Assembly: GCF_020023995.1 (NCBI RefSeq)
Contig: NZ_NRRD01000001.1
Coordinates: 186,001-250,000, forward strand
Direction: 5' to 3'
From: Rhodobacter sp. TJ_12
GTDB lineage: Bacteria > Pseudomonadota > Alphaproteobacteria > Rhodobacterales > Rhodobacteraceae
Length of the DNA stretch: 64,000 nt
The position numbers and the translations under genes were made by a program. Below the pieces are notes generated by a model, which ran no database searches, had not been told where the DNA came from, and saw only the letters and a list, made by a program, of their open reading frames with translations. Below are positions 35,372-45,290 of this stretch, one piece after another. How positions within the stretch are numbered: the first letter of the stretch is position 1; the number at the start of each line of letters is the position of its first letter.

Positions 35372-36511
35372 CTATGCCGCCGTTCCGCCTTCGATCGCGC
35401 GCATTTCTGCCAGAACCTCGGGCCAAGGGGGGGGGATGTCGCCCGCATCGATGGCTTTCAAAAGCTGGGTCCGCATCTTGATCTGAACTGTGCCGAAGGC
35501 CTCGCCCATAAACAGCAGCCGGCTTTTCTTCACGAAAGGGATGCCCAGAAGGTGAAACGAGGCATATGGAAAGCTTGCATAGCTGCTCCGTCGGCGGAGA
35601 ACCTTTTCGATATGCGCGAGGGCGGTGTCTCGCCATTCGGCTTTGCCGGGTGCCTCGGCCAACAGGGTGTTGCGCTCAGCCTCAAATTCGGGGTCGGTAT
35701 AAGCGCCATATACGAGGGTTTTGTAGATGAATGCGTCGTCTTGCGCGCGCACCGCAGCGCAGACGGTTTCGGTGTTGATCAGGCCCTGAACAGAATGACC
35801 GGCCCTTTCAAGATAGCCCGAAAAGCTGCGTTCCCCGCGATAGACGGCGTTGAATTTGATCGAAGACACACGATAGTCGGTCCAAAATCGGCCAAAGGCC
35901 TCACTGTCCAGCGCAGGGCGATTGATCAGGTAAAAATAGCTTTCCAGAAAAGCGGGGCGTGTCTTTGAAACCTTGCGGCGTTTTTGCGCGCCATGGATAA
36001 CGGCGCCGACCAAGTCGCAATCGCTGGCCTCCATCCGATCGAGAAATGTCTCGTCGGGCCAGACCGGGAACCACACGCTATCATTCAGCACGATCAGCCG
36101 GTCGATCCTGACGCCGCGCTCGCGCAGCCACAGGATCCCATCGCGGTAGCCGCCGAAATCATAGCCGTAGTTCGGACGCACGATCATCTTCCACGCGCGT
36201 GAGCCCAACTGGCTAAGAGCGTCCGCCGACAGCGGCGTGTTCGAGATAACCAGCGGCGCATAGCCTTTTGCGGCCAGATGCTCGCATGTGCGCAGCACGC
36301 TTTTGCTGATCCCGCGCGGCTGGTAGATCAGCAGCAAGGCGACTTTGGGGGCCAAAGGCAGCGTGCCGTCATGCACCTTTAAAAGACGGTGGCGGTTGCG
36401 GTCATGCCGGCGCTGGATAAACGGCTCATAAATCCGACCCGCCGCTGCGTGCAGCATTTGGCGTGTGCGATCCAGCTCGCGATAGATCTTCCAAAGGGGC
36501 GGCATGGCCAT
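35372..36511 (-). CDS. RgpF-like rhamnan-synthesis family protein
   Basis: This 379-residue protein has the RgpF (rhamnan synthesis F) motifs PNYGYDFGGYRDGILWLRE near residue 115 and IVLNDSVWFPV near residue 140, then FLESYFYLINRPAL near residue 182. Such proteins are glycosyltransferase-related and act in polysaccharide assembly. The start ATG overlaps the neuB stop (TAATG). The N-terminus MAMPPLWKIYRELDRTRQ repeats the pattern seen in the FkbM neighbour and may be a shared membrane- or partner-docking helix. The transferred sugar is unknown. Confidence 0.75.
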   Translation of the reverse strand: MAMPPLWKIYRELDRTRQMLHAAAGRIYEPFIQRRHDRNRHRLLKVHDGTLPLAPKVALLLIYQPRGISKSVLRTCEHLAAKGYAPLVISNTPLSADALSQLGSRAWKMIVRPNYGYDFGGYRDGILWLRERGVRIDRLIVLNDSVWFPVWPDETFLDRMEASDCDLVGAVIHGAQKRRKVSKTRPAFLESYFYLINRPALDSEAFGRFWTDYRVSSIKFNAVYRGERSFSGYLERAGHSVQGLINTETVCAAVRAQDDAFIYKTLVYGAYTDPEFEAERNTLLAEAPGKAEWRDTALAHIEKVLRRRSSYASFPYASFHLLGIPFVKKSRLLFMGEAFGTVQIKMRTQLLKAIDAGDIPPPWPEVLAEMRAIEGGTAA

Positions 36512-37542
36512 TACCGATCCAGATCCTCCCACTTCAACTGGGTGTTGCGGGTAACTGCGCGGGTCAGCCGCTTGCCCACCACCTTGTCAAAGTCATAGCC
36601 CGCGATCTCGCCCGAACCGGGGCGGCGCGCCCAGATATCCGCTTCGGTGATCACATGACCCGCGGGCAGATCGGCATCGGCCACGACCGAGGCGCGGGCA
36701 AAGCGATAGACGGGCTCTTCGGCTTCGGTGCGTTGTTTGGGGTTGTTGGCGGCAATCCAGATTTCACGCGACCGGTCGATCAGCAAGCGCAATTCCGCCG
36801 GATCCATCGAATTGATGATATCGGGTCCCGCGCGGTAGCGGCTGTCGGTATAATGACGCTCAAGAATGCACGCGCCCAGCGCCACGGAAGCCAGCGCCAT
36901 TTCCGGCCCGATCGAATGATCTGAAAAGCCCACTGGCACGCCGGGGAAGGCGGTTTGCAATTCAGTCACGCCCTTGAGCGAGACGATTTCGGGCGGGGAA
37001 GGGTAGAGGTTGGTGCATTCGAGCAAAGCGAAATCCACACCCGAGGCTTGCAGGATTTCGACGCTGGCGCGGATCGTTTCAATCGTCTGCATCCCGGTTG
37101 ACAAGATCACCGGCTTGCCCTTGCGCGCGATATGACGAATGAGTGGCAGGTTATCCGCCTCGCCCGAGCCGATCTTGTAGCCGACGACGCCGATCTCTTC
37201 CAAAAACTCTGCCGCGGCGCGCGAAAACGGGGTCGAAAGATAAATCATCCCAAGGCTTTCGGTATAGCGCTTGAGCTCGATTTCATCGTCACGCGACAGC
37301 GCGCAGCGTGCCATCACCTCCCAGATCGAGACATCGGCATTGGGCGGAAAAATCTGCTTCGCCTCGTCGGTCATTTCGTCTTCAAGGATATGCGTCTGAT
37401 GCTTGACGCATTCGCACCCCGAAGCCGCGGCGAGCCGCACCATGTCCTTGGCGACCTCAAGCGAGCCGCCATGGTTGATGCCAATCTCGGCAATCACCAG
37501 CGGCGGGTGTTCGGGGCCAATGTCGCGCGGGCCAAGTTTCAT
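36511..37542 (-). CDS. neuB: nonulosonic acid synthase (NeuB/LegI/PseI family)
   Basis: The 343-residue enzyme condenses an N-acyl hexosamine with phosphoenolpyruvate to give a nine-carbon sialic-type acid. The TIM-barrel part shows VIAEIGINHGGSLEVAKDM, VKHQTHILEDEM, STPFSRAAAEFLEEIGV, KIGSGEADNLPLI, ILSTGMQT and GFSDHSIGPEMALASVALGA with ILERHYTDS. The C-terminal 60 residues are the SAF (antifreeze-like) domain with ADLPAGHVITEADIWARRPG. Distinguishing sialic, legionaminic and pseudaminic acid would need phylogeny. It overlaps the LpxL-like gene by four bases upstream. Confidence 0.9.
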   Translation of the reverse strand: MKLGPRDIGPEHPPLVIAEIGINHGGSLEVAKDMVRLAAASGCECVKHQTHILEDEMTDEAKQIFPPNADVSIWEVMARCALSRDDEIELKRYTESLGMIYLSTPFSRAAAEFLEEIGVVGYKIGSGEADNLPLIRHIARKGKPVILSTGMQTIETIRASVEILQASGVDFALLECTNLYPSPPEIVSLKGVTELQTAFPGVPVGFSDHSIGPEMALASVALGACILERHYTDSRYRAGPDIINSMDPAELRLLIDRSREIWIAANNPKQRTEAEEPVYRFARASVVADADLPAGHVITEADIWARRPGSGEIAGYDFDKVVGKRLTRAVTRNTQLKWEDLDR

Positions 37543-38438
37543 TCGTTGTCACTCCCTTGGGCGCGGCGGGCGCGCACTTGTTCAGACCCCCAGCGGTCAT
37601 GCACCCAAAGCCATTGGTCGGGGGTGCTGCGCACGCGCGCCTCCAACCGGCGGGTCATTTCCTCGGTCATTTCGCGCGGCGTGGTCGCGGCGATGGGCGT
37701 TTCGAAATGCACCACATGGTGAATGCCGTCTTCGCAGCGCCGGGTAAACACCGGCAAAAGCAGCGCCCCGGTCTTGAGCGGCATTTCTGCGGCAAAGGTC
37801 GAGGTGGGCGCAGGATGGCCAAAGAAATCGACATCGGGGTATTGCGAGGCGCGCACGTCGAACAGCATCGCCCCGACCCCCCCGGCCTTCACATACCGGG
37901 TAAAGCCAATCACCCCCTGACGCCCCTGCGCGAAAGCGGGGCCGGTCAGGCTTTCCATCGTCGTCTTGTAATGTGCATTGAAATAGGGGTTCGTGGCCGG
38001 GCGATAAAGCGCCGCGACCGGGTGCCCCATATTGTGAATCGCAACGCGCAGCGTTTCGTAATTGCCGATATGGCCCGAGACGATCAACACCCCGCGCCCT
38101 TCGGCCAGTGCGGCGTTGAAATCGGCAAGGCCCGGCCCTTCGATCGTGCTTTCGCGCAGCACTTCGGCCAATTCGTCCTTGCAGTAATTCTCGATCGTGT
38201 TGCGGCCAAAGTTGATCGCAACGCGGCGCGCGATCTTGCGGGCCTCGGCGCGGGACATGTCGGGGTGGATGAAGCGCAGGTTGCGTTCAGCCTTGGTGAT
38301 GAACCCCCCCAAAGGGGCCACGATATAGCCAGACGCCCAGCCAAAAAGCCGTAAACGGGTGCGATAGGGAACGCGACGCGCCAGCCAGATCAAAGCCCTG
38401 AGGAAAGCATCGCTTACCCTGTCCGAGTTCCAAGCCAT
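37539..38438 (-). CDS. LpxL/HtrB-like lipid A acyltransferase
   Basis: This 299-residue membrane-associated acyltransferase has the HX4E catalytic motif in SGHIGNYETLR near residue 120. Other family segments are RRVAINFGRNTIENYC and VGAMLFDVRASQYPDVDFFG, where many members have DQR or DVR near the active site. It ends with the usual WVHDRWG. The enzyme would add a secondary acyl chain to lipid A, linking the cluster to the outer-membrane lipopolysaccharide. ATG 38438 begins the family domain. It is the first gene of the operon with neuB and the RgpF-like gene. Confidence 0.82.
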   Translation of the reverse strand: MAWNSDRVSDAFLRALIWLARRVPYRTRLRLFGWASGYIVAPLGGFITKAERNLRFIHPDMSRAEARKIARRVAINFGRNTIENYCKDELAEVLRESTIEGPGLADFNAALAEGRGVLIVSGHIGNYETLRVAIHNMGHPVAALYRPATNPYFNAHYKTTMESLTGPAFAQGRQGVIGFTRYVKAGGVGAMLFDVRASQYPDVDFFGHPAPTSTFAAEMPLKTGALLLPVFTRRCEDGIHHVVHFETPIAATTPREMTEEMTRRLEARVRSTPDQWLWVHDRWGSEQVRARRAQGSDNE

Positions 38439-38529
38439 TCTGTTTCGATCCTTCGCGCCAAGACCTTCGTATCCCGCAGCGCCGCAACCGATGTCAAGGC
38501 GCGGCCCGGCGCGGCGGGCCAAAGCCATG

Positions 38530-38556
38530 CAAAAGGCGGCGGAAAGCCCGCCGCCT
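38530..38556 (-). terminator. terminator after the NYN gene
   Basis: AGGCGGCGG 38534-38542 and CCGCCGCCT 38548-38556 form a 9-bp stem; on the minus strand it continues with TTTTG. It isolates the NYN gene from the surface-glycan operon. Confidence 0.75.
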
Positions 38557-38590
38557 GAAAATGGGTGTCCCGCAAAGCGCGGCGCAGAGG

Positions 38591-39157
38591 TCAGCTTTCG
38601 GGAACTTCTGCCGAGGCTTCGCGCGGTTCGCGCGGCGGGCGGCCGATCACGTCGCGCAGCGCATCAAGTTCGATGAAATTATCGGCTTGGCGGCGTAGTT
38701 CATCGGCGATCATCGGCGGTTGGCTGCGGATCGTGGAAACCACCGACACCCGAACGCCCATGCGTTGCAGCGCCTCGACCAGCGGGCGGAAATCGCCGTC
38801 ACCCGAGAACAGAACTGCGTGGTCGAGCCGGGGGGCGAGCTCCATCGCATTCACAGCCAGTTCGATGTCCATATTGCCCTTCACCTTCCGGCGGCCCATG
38901 GAATCGGTGTATTCCTTGGCGGGCTTGGTCACCATGGCGTAGCCATTATAGTGCAACCAGTCGACCAGCGGGCGGATCGGGGAATATTCCTCGTTCTCCA
39001 GCAGAGCGGTGTAGTAGAAGGCTCGCACCAACTTGCCACGGCGTTCGAATTCCTGACGCAGCAGCTTGTAGTCGATATCGAACCCAAGCGCTTTCGCGGC
39101 CGCATAAAGATTCGAGCCATCGATAAAGAGCGCCAGACGTTCGTCTTTGTAAAACAT
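38591..39157 (-). CDS. NYN-domain (LabA/DUF88) putative ribonuclease
   Basis: The 188-residue protein is a stand-alone NYN/PIN-like domain: ALFIDGSNLYAAAKALGFD at the start, KGNMDIELAVNAMELAP near residue 93 and HAVLFSGDGDFRPLVEALQR near residue 113 supply the acidic metal site expected of these nucleases. Members of the LabA-like group are linked to RNA processing; the target is unknown. ATG 39157 is preferred over the adjacent TTG 39160, and AAGGA lies about eight bases upstream. It diverges from folK over 138 bases. Confidence 0.83.
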   Translation of the reverse strand: MFYKDERLALFIDGSNLYAAAKALGFDIDYKLLRQEFERRGKLVRAFYYTALLENEEYSPIRPLVDWLHYNGYAMVTKPAKEYTDSMGRRKVKGNMDIELAVNAMELAPRLDHAVLFSGDGDFRPLVEALQRMGVRVSVVSTIRSQPPMIADELRRQADNFIELDALRDVIGRPPREPREASAEVPES

Positions 39158-39295
39158 CAATAAGTCCTTTCCATCGGTCCCGCGGTGGCATGTGCCGAGT
39201 GGTTGACGCGGAAAACGATATGCACAATACGCCGCAGAAACCGTCTGATAGAGCGCTTACCTAGCAAGCGCCCAACGGGGAAGGTATCTGTCTTT

Positions 39296-39913
39296 ATGTA
39301 TAGTAACACATCAGTTATAGCTTTTGGCGGCAATCTTCCTACTGTAGCAGGTCTTCCCGCGCAAAGTCTTGTGAAAGCCTTTGAATTTCTGGCGGAAGAG
39401 GGGCTTTTTCTGCGCGCCATCAGCCGGTTTTACCGCTCGCCCGCTTTCCCCGCGGGGTCCGGGCCCGATTATGTCAATGGCTGCGCGCTGATGCAGGGGC
39501 TGTTAGCGCCCGACTCACTTCTGGCCGCGCTGCATCGGGTCGAGGCCCGTCTGGGGCGGGAGCGGCAGACGCGATGGGGGGCGCGCGGGATCGACCTTGA
39601 CCTGATCGCGGTGGGGGATGCGATCTTGCCCAATGCCCAGACACAGGCAGAATGGCGTGCGCTGCCGCTTGACGTGCAGATGACGCGCGCGCCCGAAGAA
39701 CTTATCTTGCCGCATCCCCGGATAGCCGACCGGGCTTTTGTGCTGATTCCCTTGGCAGAGATCGCGCCCGCATGGCGCCATCCGGCCACGGGCGAGACCG
39801 TGATGCAGATGCTGGACCGGCGCGATCCGGTAGAAAAAGCTTCTATTGTGCCCTTTTATGCGCCGTTCGACGGGGTTCGCGGCTTGTCAATCTCGGAGCA
39901 AGGGACTAAGTAG
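39296..39913 (+). CDS. folK: HPPK, 6-hydroxymethyl-7,8-dihydropterin pyrophosphokinase
   Basis: The 205-residue enzyme transfers pyrophosphate from ATP to hydroxymethyl-dihydropterin in folate synthesis. Seen are [38 protein letters not shown] (the pterin loop), [16 protein letters not shown] with the metal aspartates, and [19 protein letters not shown] 39296 is chosen because the family domain begins there; 37 open codons precede it. TTGACG 39203-39208 with AATACG 39226-39231 (17-base spacer) is a possible promoter. It heads the block ending at recO. Confidence 0.9.
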   Translation: MYSNTSVIAFGGNLPTVAGLPAQSLVKAFEFLAEEGLFLRAISRFYRSPAFPAGSGPDYVNGCALMQGLLAPDSLLAALHRVEARLGRERQTRWGARGIDLDLIAVGDAILPNAQTQAEWRALPLDVQMTRAPEELILPHPRIADRAFVLIPLAEIAPAWRHPATGETVMQMLDRRDPVEKASIVPFYAPFDGVRGLSISEQGTK

Positions 39914-39948
39914 GCGGTTCACACCTCCCCGTTAGACTGGAGATGCCG

Positions 39949-40302
39949 ATGGCCCGCGTGACGGTTGAAGACTGCGTTGATAAAGTTCCGAACCGCTTCG
40001 AGCTGGTGATGCTCGCGGCTCATCGTGCACGCGAAGTGGCGTCTGGCGCCCCGATCACCATTGATCGTGACAACGACAAGAATCCGGTGGTTGCGCTGCG
40101 CGAGATTGCAGAGGAAACGCAGCTTGCCGATGATCTGCGCGAGCGGCTGATCGAAAGCAATCAGACCCAGATCGAGGTGGACGAGCCCGAAGATGATTCG
40201 ATGTCGCTGCTGATGTCGGGCGAAGTGGATCGCCCGAAGTCGGACGACATGGACGAAGAGCGGATGCTCCGCGCCCTGATGGACGCGCAGGGCCGCGAAT
40301 AA
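39949..40302 (+). CDS. rpoZ: RNA polymerase omega subunit
   Basis: The 117-residue omega subunit starts [20 protein letters not shown] and has [20 protein letters not shown], the conserved core that wraps the beta-prime tail; the acidic extension ([20 protein letters not shown]) is usual in alphaproteobacteria. ATG 39949 gives the family start, ATG 39943 is two codons earlier. The rsh gene follows after 24 bases, the classic rpoZ-rsh pairing. Confidence 0.95.
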   Translation: MARVTVEDCVDKVPNRFELVMLAAHRAREVASGAPITIDRDNDKNPVVALREIAEETQLADDLRERLIESNQTQIEVDEPEDDSMSLLMSGEVDRPKSDDMDEERMLRALMDAQGRE

Positions 40303-40326
40303 GGCCAAGGAGGCGAGCGCGCGCGT

Positions 40327-42444
40327 ATGATCGACGTCGAAGACCTGATCGCGCTCGTTCGCAATTACAACCCGCGCTGTAATGCCGATATGATCCGTAA
40401 GGCATACGCCTATGGGTTGCGTATGCATGAAGGGCAGTTTCGCCATTCCGGCGAGCCCTATTTCACGCATCCGGTCGCGGTGGCCGCGATTTTGACCGAG
40501 CAGCGGCTGGATGATGCCACCATTATCACCGCGCTTTTGCATGACACAATCGAAGACACACGCTCGACCTATACCGAGGTCGAGGAGATGTTCAGCACCG
40601 AGATTGCCGAACTGGTCGATGGCGTCACCAAGCTGACCAACTTGCAACTTGCGTCCAGCGCCACGAAACAGGCGGAAAATTTCCGCAAGCTGTTCATGGC
40701 GATGTCAAAGGATTTGCGGGTGATTTTGGTCAAGCTGGCCGATCGTCTGCACAATATGCGCACGATCCGCTCCATGAAGCCCGAAAAGCAGGCCCAGAAA
40801 GCGCGCGAAACGATGGAGATTTTCGCGCCGCTTGCTGGCCGCATGGGCATGCAATGGATGCGCGAAGAGTTGGAAGACCTTGCCTTCAAGGTGCTGAACC
40901 ACGAGGCGCGCACCTCTATCATTCGCCGCTTTGTCTCGTTGCAGAAGGAATCGGGCGATGTGATCTCGCAGATCACCGCCGACATCCGCCATGAATTGGA
41001 AAAGGCCGGGATCGACGCGGATGTGTTCGGCCGCGCCAAGCGCCCCTATTCGATCTGGCGTAAGATGGAGGAAAAAAGCCTCACCTTCTCGCGCCTGTCG
41101 GATATCTATGGTTTCCGTGTCATCACCCAAGACGTGGCCGATTGCTATACCGTGCTGGGGCTTATCCACCAGCGCTGGCGTTCGGTGCCGGGCCGGTTCA
41201 AGGATTACATCAGCCAACCCAAATCGAACGGCTATCGCTCGATCCACACCACTGTGTCGGGCCGCGATGGCAAGCGCGTCGAGGTGCAGATCCGCACCCG
41301 GCAAATGCACGAGGTGGCCGAGGCGGGCGTGGCCGCGCATTGGTCTTACCGTGATGGTGAACGCGCGCTGAACCCCTTTGCCGTAGACCCGGCCAAATGG
41401 CTGAAATCGCTTAATGAACGCTTTGGCGAAGGCGATCACGACGAATTCCTCGAGAATGTCAAACTCGAGATGTATTCGGACCAAGTGTTCTGCTTCACGC
41501 CCAAGGGCGACGTGATCAAATTGCCCAAGGGCGCCACGCCGATTGACTTTGCCTATGCGATCCATACCCGGATCGGCAATTCTTGCGTGGGCGCCAAGGT
41601 CGATGGCATTCGCGTACCGCTTTGGACCCGGTTGAAAAACGGCCAGTCGGTCGAGGTAATCACCGCCGCCGGTCAGCGCCCGCAGCCCACTTGGCTTGAT
41701 ATTGTGGCCACGGGCCGTGCCAAGGCCTCGATCCGCAAGAGCTTGCGCGAAGAAGACCGAACCCGGTTTGTGAAGCTGGGCGCCGAACTTGCGCGGGTGG
41801 CCTTTGAACATGTGGGGCGCAAAGTGTCGGACAAGGCGCTGCGCACCGCCGCCAAGGCGCTGAGCCTGCCCGATGAGACAGAGCTTCTGGCCCGGCTCGG
41901 CTCTGCCGAGATCACCGCGCGCGAAGTGCTGGAAACGCTTTACCCCGACCTTGCGCAGCGTGGCCCGGCCACGATTGAGCCGAGCCGCGCGGTGATTGGG
42001 CTTGGCGCGGATCAGCATTTCCGCCGCGCGGCCTGCTGTCAGCCGCTGCCGGGCGAGCGGATCGTCGGCATCACCTATCGGGGGCAGGGTGTGGTGATCC
42101 ACGCCATCGATTGCCCTGCATTGGAAGAAGTGGAAGATCAGCCCGCGCGCTGGGTCGATCTGCATTGGCAGGATGGCGAACACCCGCCTGCTTATTCCGT
42201 CTCGCTCAAGATCACGATCTCGAATGATGCCGGGGTTCTTGGCCATATATGCACGTTGATTGGGGCACAAAAGGCCAATATCTCGGATCTGAATTTCATC
42301 GATCGCAAACCGGACTTTTACTCCGTTGTGATAGAGGTCGAATTACGCGATGCCGAACACCTGCACCGGCTGCTGACTGCGCTAGAGGCGGAGTCGGACG
42401 TGGCGCAGGTGGAACGCTGGCGGGATCTTGCGCGCAAGCCCTAA
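40327..42444 (+). CDS. rsh: bifunctional (p)ppGpp synthetase/hydrolase, RelA/SpoT
   Basis: This 705-residue Rsh enzyme makes and degrades (p)ppGpp in the stringent response. The HD hydrolase domain includes FTHPVAVAAIL and ALLHDTIEDTRS near residue 75. The synthetase domain has YSIWRKMEEK and the substrate segment RFKDYISQPKSNGYRSIHTT near residue 295. TGS (VFCFTPKGDVIKLPKGATPI) and C-terminal ACT domains follow. Intact HD residues point to hydrolase activity, so the protein should be bifunctional, as usual for the single alphaproteobacterial Rsh. Confidence 0.95.
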   Translation: MIDVEDLIALVRNYNPRCNADMIRKAYAYGLRMHEGQFRHSGEPYFTHPVAVAAILTEQRLDDATIITALLHDTIEDTRSTYTEVEEMFSTEIAELVDGVTKLTNLQLASSATKQAENFRKLFMAMSKDLRVILVKLADRLHNMRTIRSMKPEKQAQKARETMEIFAPLAGRMGMQWMREELEDLAFKVLNHEARTSIIRRFVSLQKESGDVISQITADIRHELEKAGIDADVFGRAKRPYSIWRKMEEKSLTFSRLSDIYGFRVITQDVADCYTVLGLIHQRWRSVPGRFKDYISQPKSNGYRSIHTTVSGRDGKRVEVQIRTRQMHEVAEAGVAAHWSYRDGERALNPFAVDPAKWLKSLNERFGEGDHDEFLENVKLEMYSDQVFCFTPKGDVIKLPKGATPIDFAYAIHTRIGNSCVGAKVDGIRVPLWTRLKNGQSVEVITAAGQRPQPTWLDIVATGRAKASIRKSLREEDRTRFVKLGAELARVAFEHVGRKVSDKALRTAAKALSLPDETELLARLGSAEITAREVLETLYPDLAQRGPATIEPSRAVIGLGADQHFRRAACCQPLPGERIVGITYRGQGVVIHAIDCPALEEVEDQPARWVDLHWQDGEHPPAYSVSLKITISNDAGVLGHICTLIGAQKANISDLNFIDRKPDFYSVVIEVELRDAEHLHRLLTALEAESDVAQVERWRDLARKP

Positions 42445-42463
42445 GCGGGGCGGAAGGGAAGAC

Positions 42464-43219
42464 GTGGTTTTCAAACGGCGAAACAAGCGCAGCTGGCAGG
42501 CGGTGCTGCGGGATTCGCTTTGGCCGCGCGGCGGTTGGGCGCGGGCCTTTACCTATATCCGCCACCGGCTGAACCGTTTGCCCGATCCGCCGCATCGGAT
42601 CGCCCGTGGCATCTTCATCGGCATCTTCGTTTCTTTCACCCCGCTGTTCGGGATTCACCTGATTGTGGCGGCGGTGCTGGCCAAATTGGTCAGGGGCAAT
42701 GTTCTGGCCTCTTTGTTTGCGACGGTGATCGGCAACCCGCTGACTTTCCCGTTGATTGCGCTAAGCGCGATCAAGCTGGGGCATTGGATGATGTGGGAAA
42801 GCTATGACCCGGCCCATGCCGAGGGGTTGCTCGATATCTTCGCGCAGGCCTTTGTCGATACCCGCCATAATCTGATTGCCATTTTCACCGATGAGCCGAC
42901 CCATTGGCGCGGCATGTCGGAATTCTTCCATGACATCTTCTTGCCCTATCTGTTGGGCGGGTTGGTGATGGGCACGATTGCCGGCTTGATCGGCTATTAC
43001 ATCGCATTGCCGCTGGTCACCGCCTATCAGCATGCGCGCAAGTTGCGGCTGAAGGCACGGCTGGCCAAGCTCAAGGCCAAGCTGCCGCAACGCAAGCCCG
43101 TCGAAGAAGACCCGATCGAAGGGGCGCCTGAGGGCGCATTGGTGCCGCCAGAGCGGGCGGATGCCGAAAAACTGGCCGAAAACAGCCCTGAAACCGATCA
43201 CGAACCCGGGCGCGGATAA
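42464..43219 (+). CDS. DUF2062 membrane protein
   Basis: The 251-residue protein has the DUF2062 region with membrane segments [20 protein letters not shown] and [40 protein letters not shown] in between is the conserved family loop. A basic helix ([20 protein letters not shown]) and an acidic tail end it. Function of the family is unknown. GTG 42464, giving [11 protein letters not shown], is preferred because this start is shared by relatives and has a GGAAGGGAA site upstream. It lies between rsh and pdxJ, a fixed Rhodobacteraceae arrangement. Confidence 0.82.
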   Translation: MVFKRRNKRSWQAVLRDSLWPRGGWARAFTYIRHRLNRLPDPPHRIARGIFIGIFVSFTPLFGIHLIVAAVLAKLVRGNVLASLFATVIGNPLTFPLIALSAIKLGHWMMWESYDPAHAEGLLDIFAQAFVDTRHNLIAIFTDEPTHWRGMSEFFHDIFLPYLLGGLVMGTIAGLIGYYIALPLVTAYQHARKLRLKARLAKLKAKLPQRKPVEEDPIEGAPEGALVPPERADAEKLAENSPETDHEPGRG

Positions 43220-43284
43220 GCGGGTCTCTTCCCTCTGTCGATGGCATTGGGCATAGTGGCGCCAACTACCCCCCGGAGGTTCCC

Positions 43285-44028
43285 ATGACCCGCTCGATCC
43301 GCCTTGGCGTCAACATCGATCACGTGGCCACGCTGCGCAATGCGCGGGGGTCGGCCTATCCCAGCCCGCTGCGCGCCGCGCTTTTGGCGCAAGAAGCGGG
43401 TGCTGACGGGATCACCGCGCATCTGCGCGAAGATCGCCGCCATATTCGCGATGCCGATATGGCGGAGTTGAAGGCCAATCTGTCCATCCCGCTGAATTTC
43501 GAAATGGCCGCGACGGACGAGATGGGCAAGATCGCGGTCGCTACCAAACCCCATGCCGTCTGCCTTGTGCCCGAAAAGCGGCAAGAACGCACGACCGAGG
43601 GCGGGCTGGATGTGATCAAGGATCAGGCCCGGCTCACCGCCTTTATCGCGCCTTTGCGGCAAGCAGGGGCGCGGGTGTCGATGTTCATTGCCCCCGATCC
43701 GCGCCAGATCGAAGCTTCGGCCGCGATTGGGGCCGCGGTGGTGGAGTTGCACACCGGCCATTATTGCGATCTGCATTACGCGGGCAAATTTGCCGAACGC
43801 GATGCCGAGCTTGAGGCTTTGCGCAAGGGCGCGGCGCTTGCCGCCCGCCTTGGGCTAGAGGTGCATGCGGGCCATGGGCTGACCTATGAAACTGTCACCC
43901 CAATTGCCGAAATTCCCGAGATCGCCGAGCTTAACATCGGGCATTTCCTGATCGCGGAATCCGTCTTTATCGGGCTTGGTCCGGCGATAGCAGAAATGCG
44001 GCGACTGATGGACGCAGCCCGGGCGTGA
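43285..44028 (+). CDS. pdxJ: pyridoxine 5'-phosphate synthase
   Basis: The 247-residue TIM-barrel enzyme joins 1-deoxyxylulose 5-phosphate and aminoacetone 3-phosphate to pyridoxine phosphate. Signatures are [57 protein letters not shown] and VHAGHGLTY; the catalytic His, Glu and Arg positions fall in these. GGAGG precedes ATG 43285. acpS follows after seven bases, an order common in proteobacteria. Confidence 0.95.
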   Translation: MTRSIRLGVNIDHVATLRNARGSAYPSPLRAALLAQEAGADGITAHLREDRRHIRDADMAELKANLSIPLNFEMAATDEMGKIAVATKPHAVCLVPEKRQERTTEGGLDVIKDQARLTAFIAPLRQAGARVSMFIAPDPRQIEASAAIGAAVVELHTGHYCDLHYAGKFAERDAELEALRKGAALAARLGLEVHAGHGLTYETVTPIAEIPEIAELNIGHFLIAESVFIGLGPAIAEMRRLMDAARA

Positions 44029-44035
44029 GCGGCGC

Positions 44036-44437
44036 ATGATCCTCGGCATTGGCACCGATTTGGCGAATATCGAACGGATCGCCGGAACACTTGCGCGGTT
44101 CGGGGACAGGTTTCGTAACCGTGTCTTCACGCCCACCGAGATCGCCAAGGCGGAACGTCGCGCGGACACGCCGGGCACCTATGCCAAGCGTTGGGCCGCG
44201 AAAGAGGCCTGTTCCAAGGCCTTGGGGACCGGCCTGCGCATGGGAATCGCGTGGAAGGATATGGCGGTCACGAACCTGCCCACTGGGCAGCCGGTGATGC
44301 AATTGACCGGCTGGGCGGCAGAACGGCTGGCGGCGATGACACCGCCGGGCCATGAGGCGATCGTGCATGTCACGCTGACCGATGATCACCCATGGGCACA
44401 GGCCTTTGTGGTGATTGAAGCCCGCCCCCTTCCTTGA
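44036..44437 (+). CDS. acpS: holo-ACP synthase
   Basis: The 133-residue phosphopantetheinyl transferase loads 4'-phosphopantetheine from CoA onto acyl carrier protein. [16 protein letters not shown] has the metal aspartate, and [18 protein letters not shown] near residue 50 has the conserved W-x3-KEA motif. Size is typical. It is coupled to pdxJ and lepB. Confidence 0.94.
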   Translation: MILGIGTDLANIERIAGTLARFGDRFRNRVFTPTEIAKAERRADTPGTYAKRWAAKEACSKALGTGLRMGIAWKDMAVTNLPTGQPVMQLTGWAAERLAAMTPPGHEAIVHVTLTDDHPWAQAFVVIEARPLP

Positions 44438-44492
44438 CTTGGCCCCCGCATCGGGCCAAGGAAGGCAAGGTTTTCACAAGAGGCAGAGCAGC

Positions 44493-45290
44493 ATGGCCAG
44501 CAAATCCGAAGGCGGCATCGGCGAAACCATCCGCACCCTGTTCTGGGCGCTCGTTATTGCCGGCATTTTCCGCACGCTTTTCTTTCAGCCGTTCTGGATT
44601 CCTTCGGGCTCGATGAAGGACACGTTGCTGATTGGCGATTTCTTGTTCGTCAACAAGATGGCCTATGGCTATTCGCGCTATTCCTGCCCCTTTGCCGGGC
44701 CCGATTTCTCGCCCTGCCCGATTGAGGGGCGGCTCTTTGCGGCGGAGCCCGAGCGCGGCGATGTTGTGGTGTTTCGTCATCCCACCAAGAATGTTGATTT
44801 CATCAAGCGTCTGATCGGTCTGCCGGGCGACAAGATCCAGATGATCAAGGGCGTGTTGCATATCAACGGTGCCCCAGTGAAGCTGCAAAACGCCGGGCAG
44901 TTCGTGGAAACCTATGAACCGCAAGGCCCGCAAAAAGGCCGCCCGCGCTGCGCCAATGACCCGGTGGGCGAAGGTGCCGATTGCATCAAGCCGCGTCAGA
45001 TCGAAACGCTGCCCAATGGCGTCAGCCATGACATCCTCAATATCGTGACCGACGGTCGCGCCGATGATACCCCGGTCTTTACGGTGCCCGAGGGCAAGTA
45101 TTTCTTTATGGGCGACAACCGCGACAATTCCGAAGACAGCCGCTTCCCGCAAAGCATCGGCGGCGTCGGTTTCGTGCCTGCCGACTACCTGATCGGACGT
45201 GCGGATCGGGTGATGTTCTCGTCGGCGGGCCGGTCGCTGTTCTATTTCTGGACCTGGCGTTCGGATCGCTTCTTCAAGGCGGTGGAATGA
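44493..45290 (+). CDS. lepB: signal peptidase I
   Basis: The 265-residue inner-membrane protease removes signal peptides from exported proteins. One N-terminal helix ([20 protein letters not shown]) anchors it. The catalytic serine lies in [10 protein letters not shown] near residue 41 and the general-base lysine in [15 protein letters not shown] near residue 108. The late [14 protein letters not shown] is the box-E signature. ATG 44493 is used; the frame is open 26 codons earlier. It overlaps rnc by four bases, as is common. Confidence 0.94.
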   Translation: MASKSEGGIGETIRTLFWALVIAGIFRTLFFQPFWIPSGSMKDTLLIGDFLFVNKMAYGYSRYSCPFAGPDFSPCPIEGRLFAAEPERGDVVVFRHPTKNVDFIKRLIGLPGDKIQMIKGVLHINGAPVKLQNAGQFVETYEPQGPQKGRPRCANDPVGEGADCIKPRQIETLPNGVSHDILNIVTDGRADDTPVFTVPEGKYFFMGDNRDNSEDSRFPQSIGGVGFVPADYLIGRADRVMFSSAGRSLFYFWTWRSDRFFKAVE

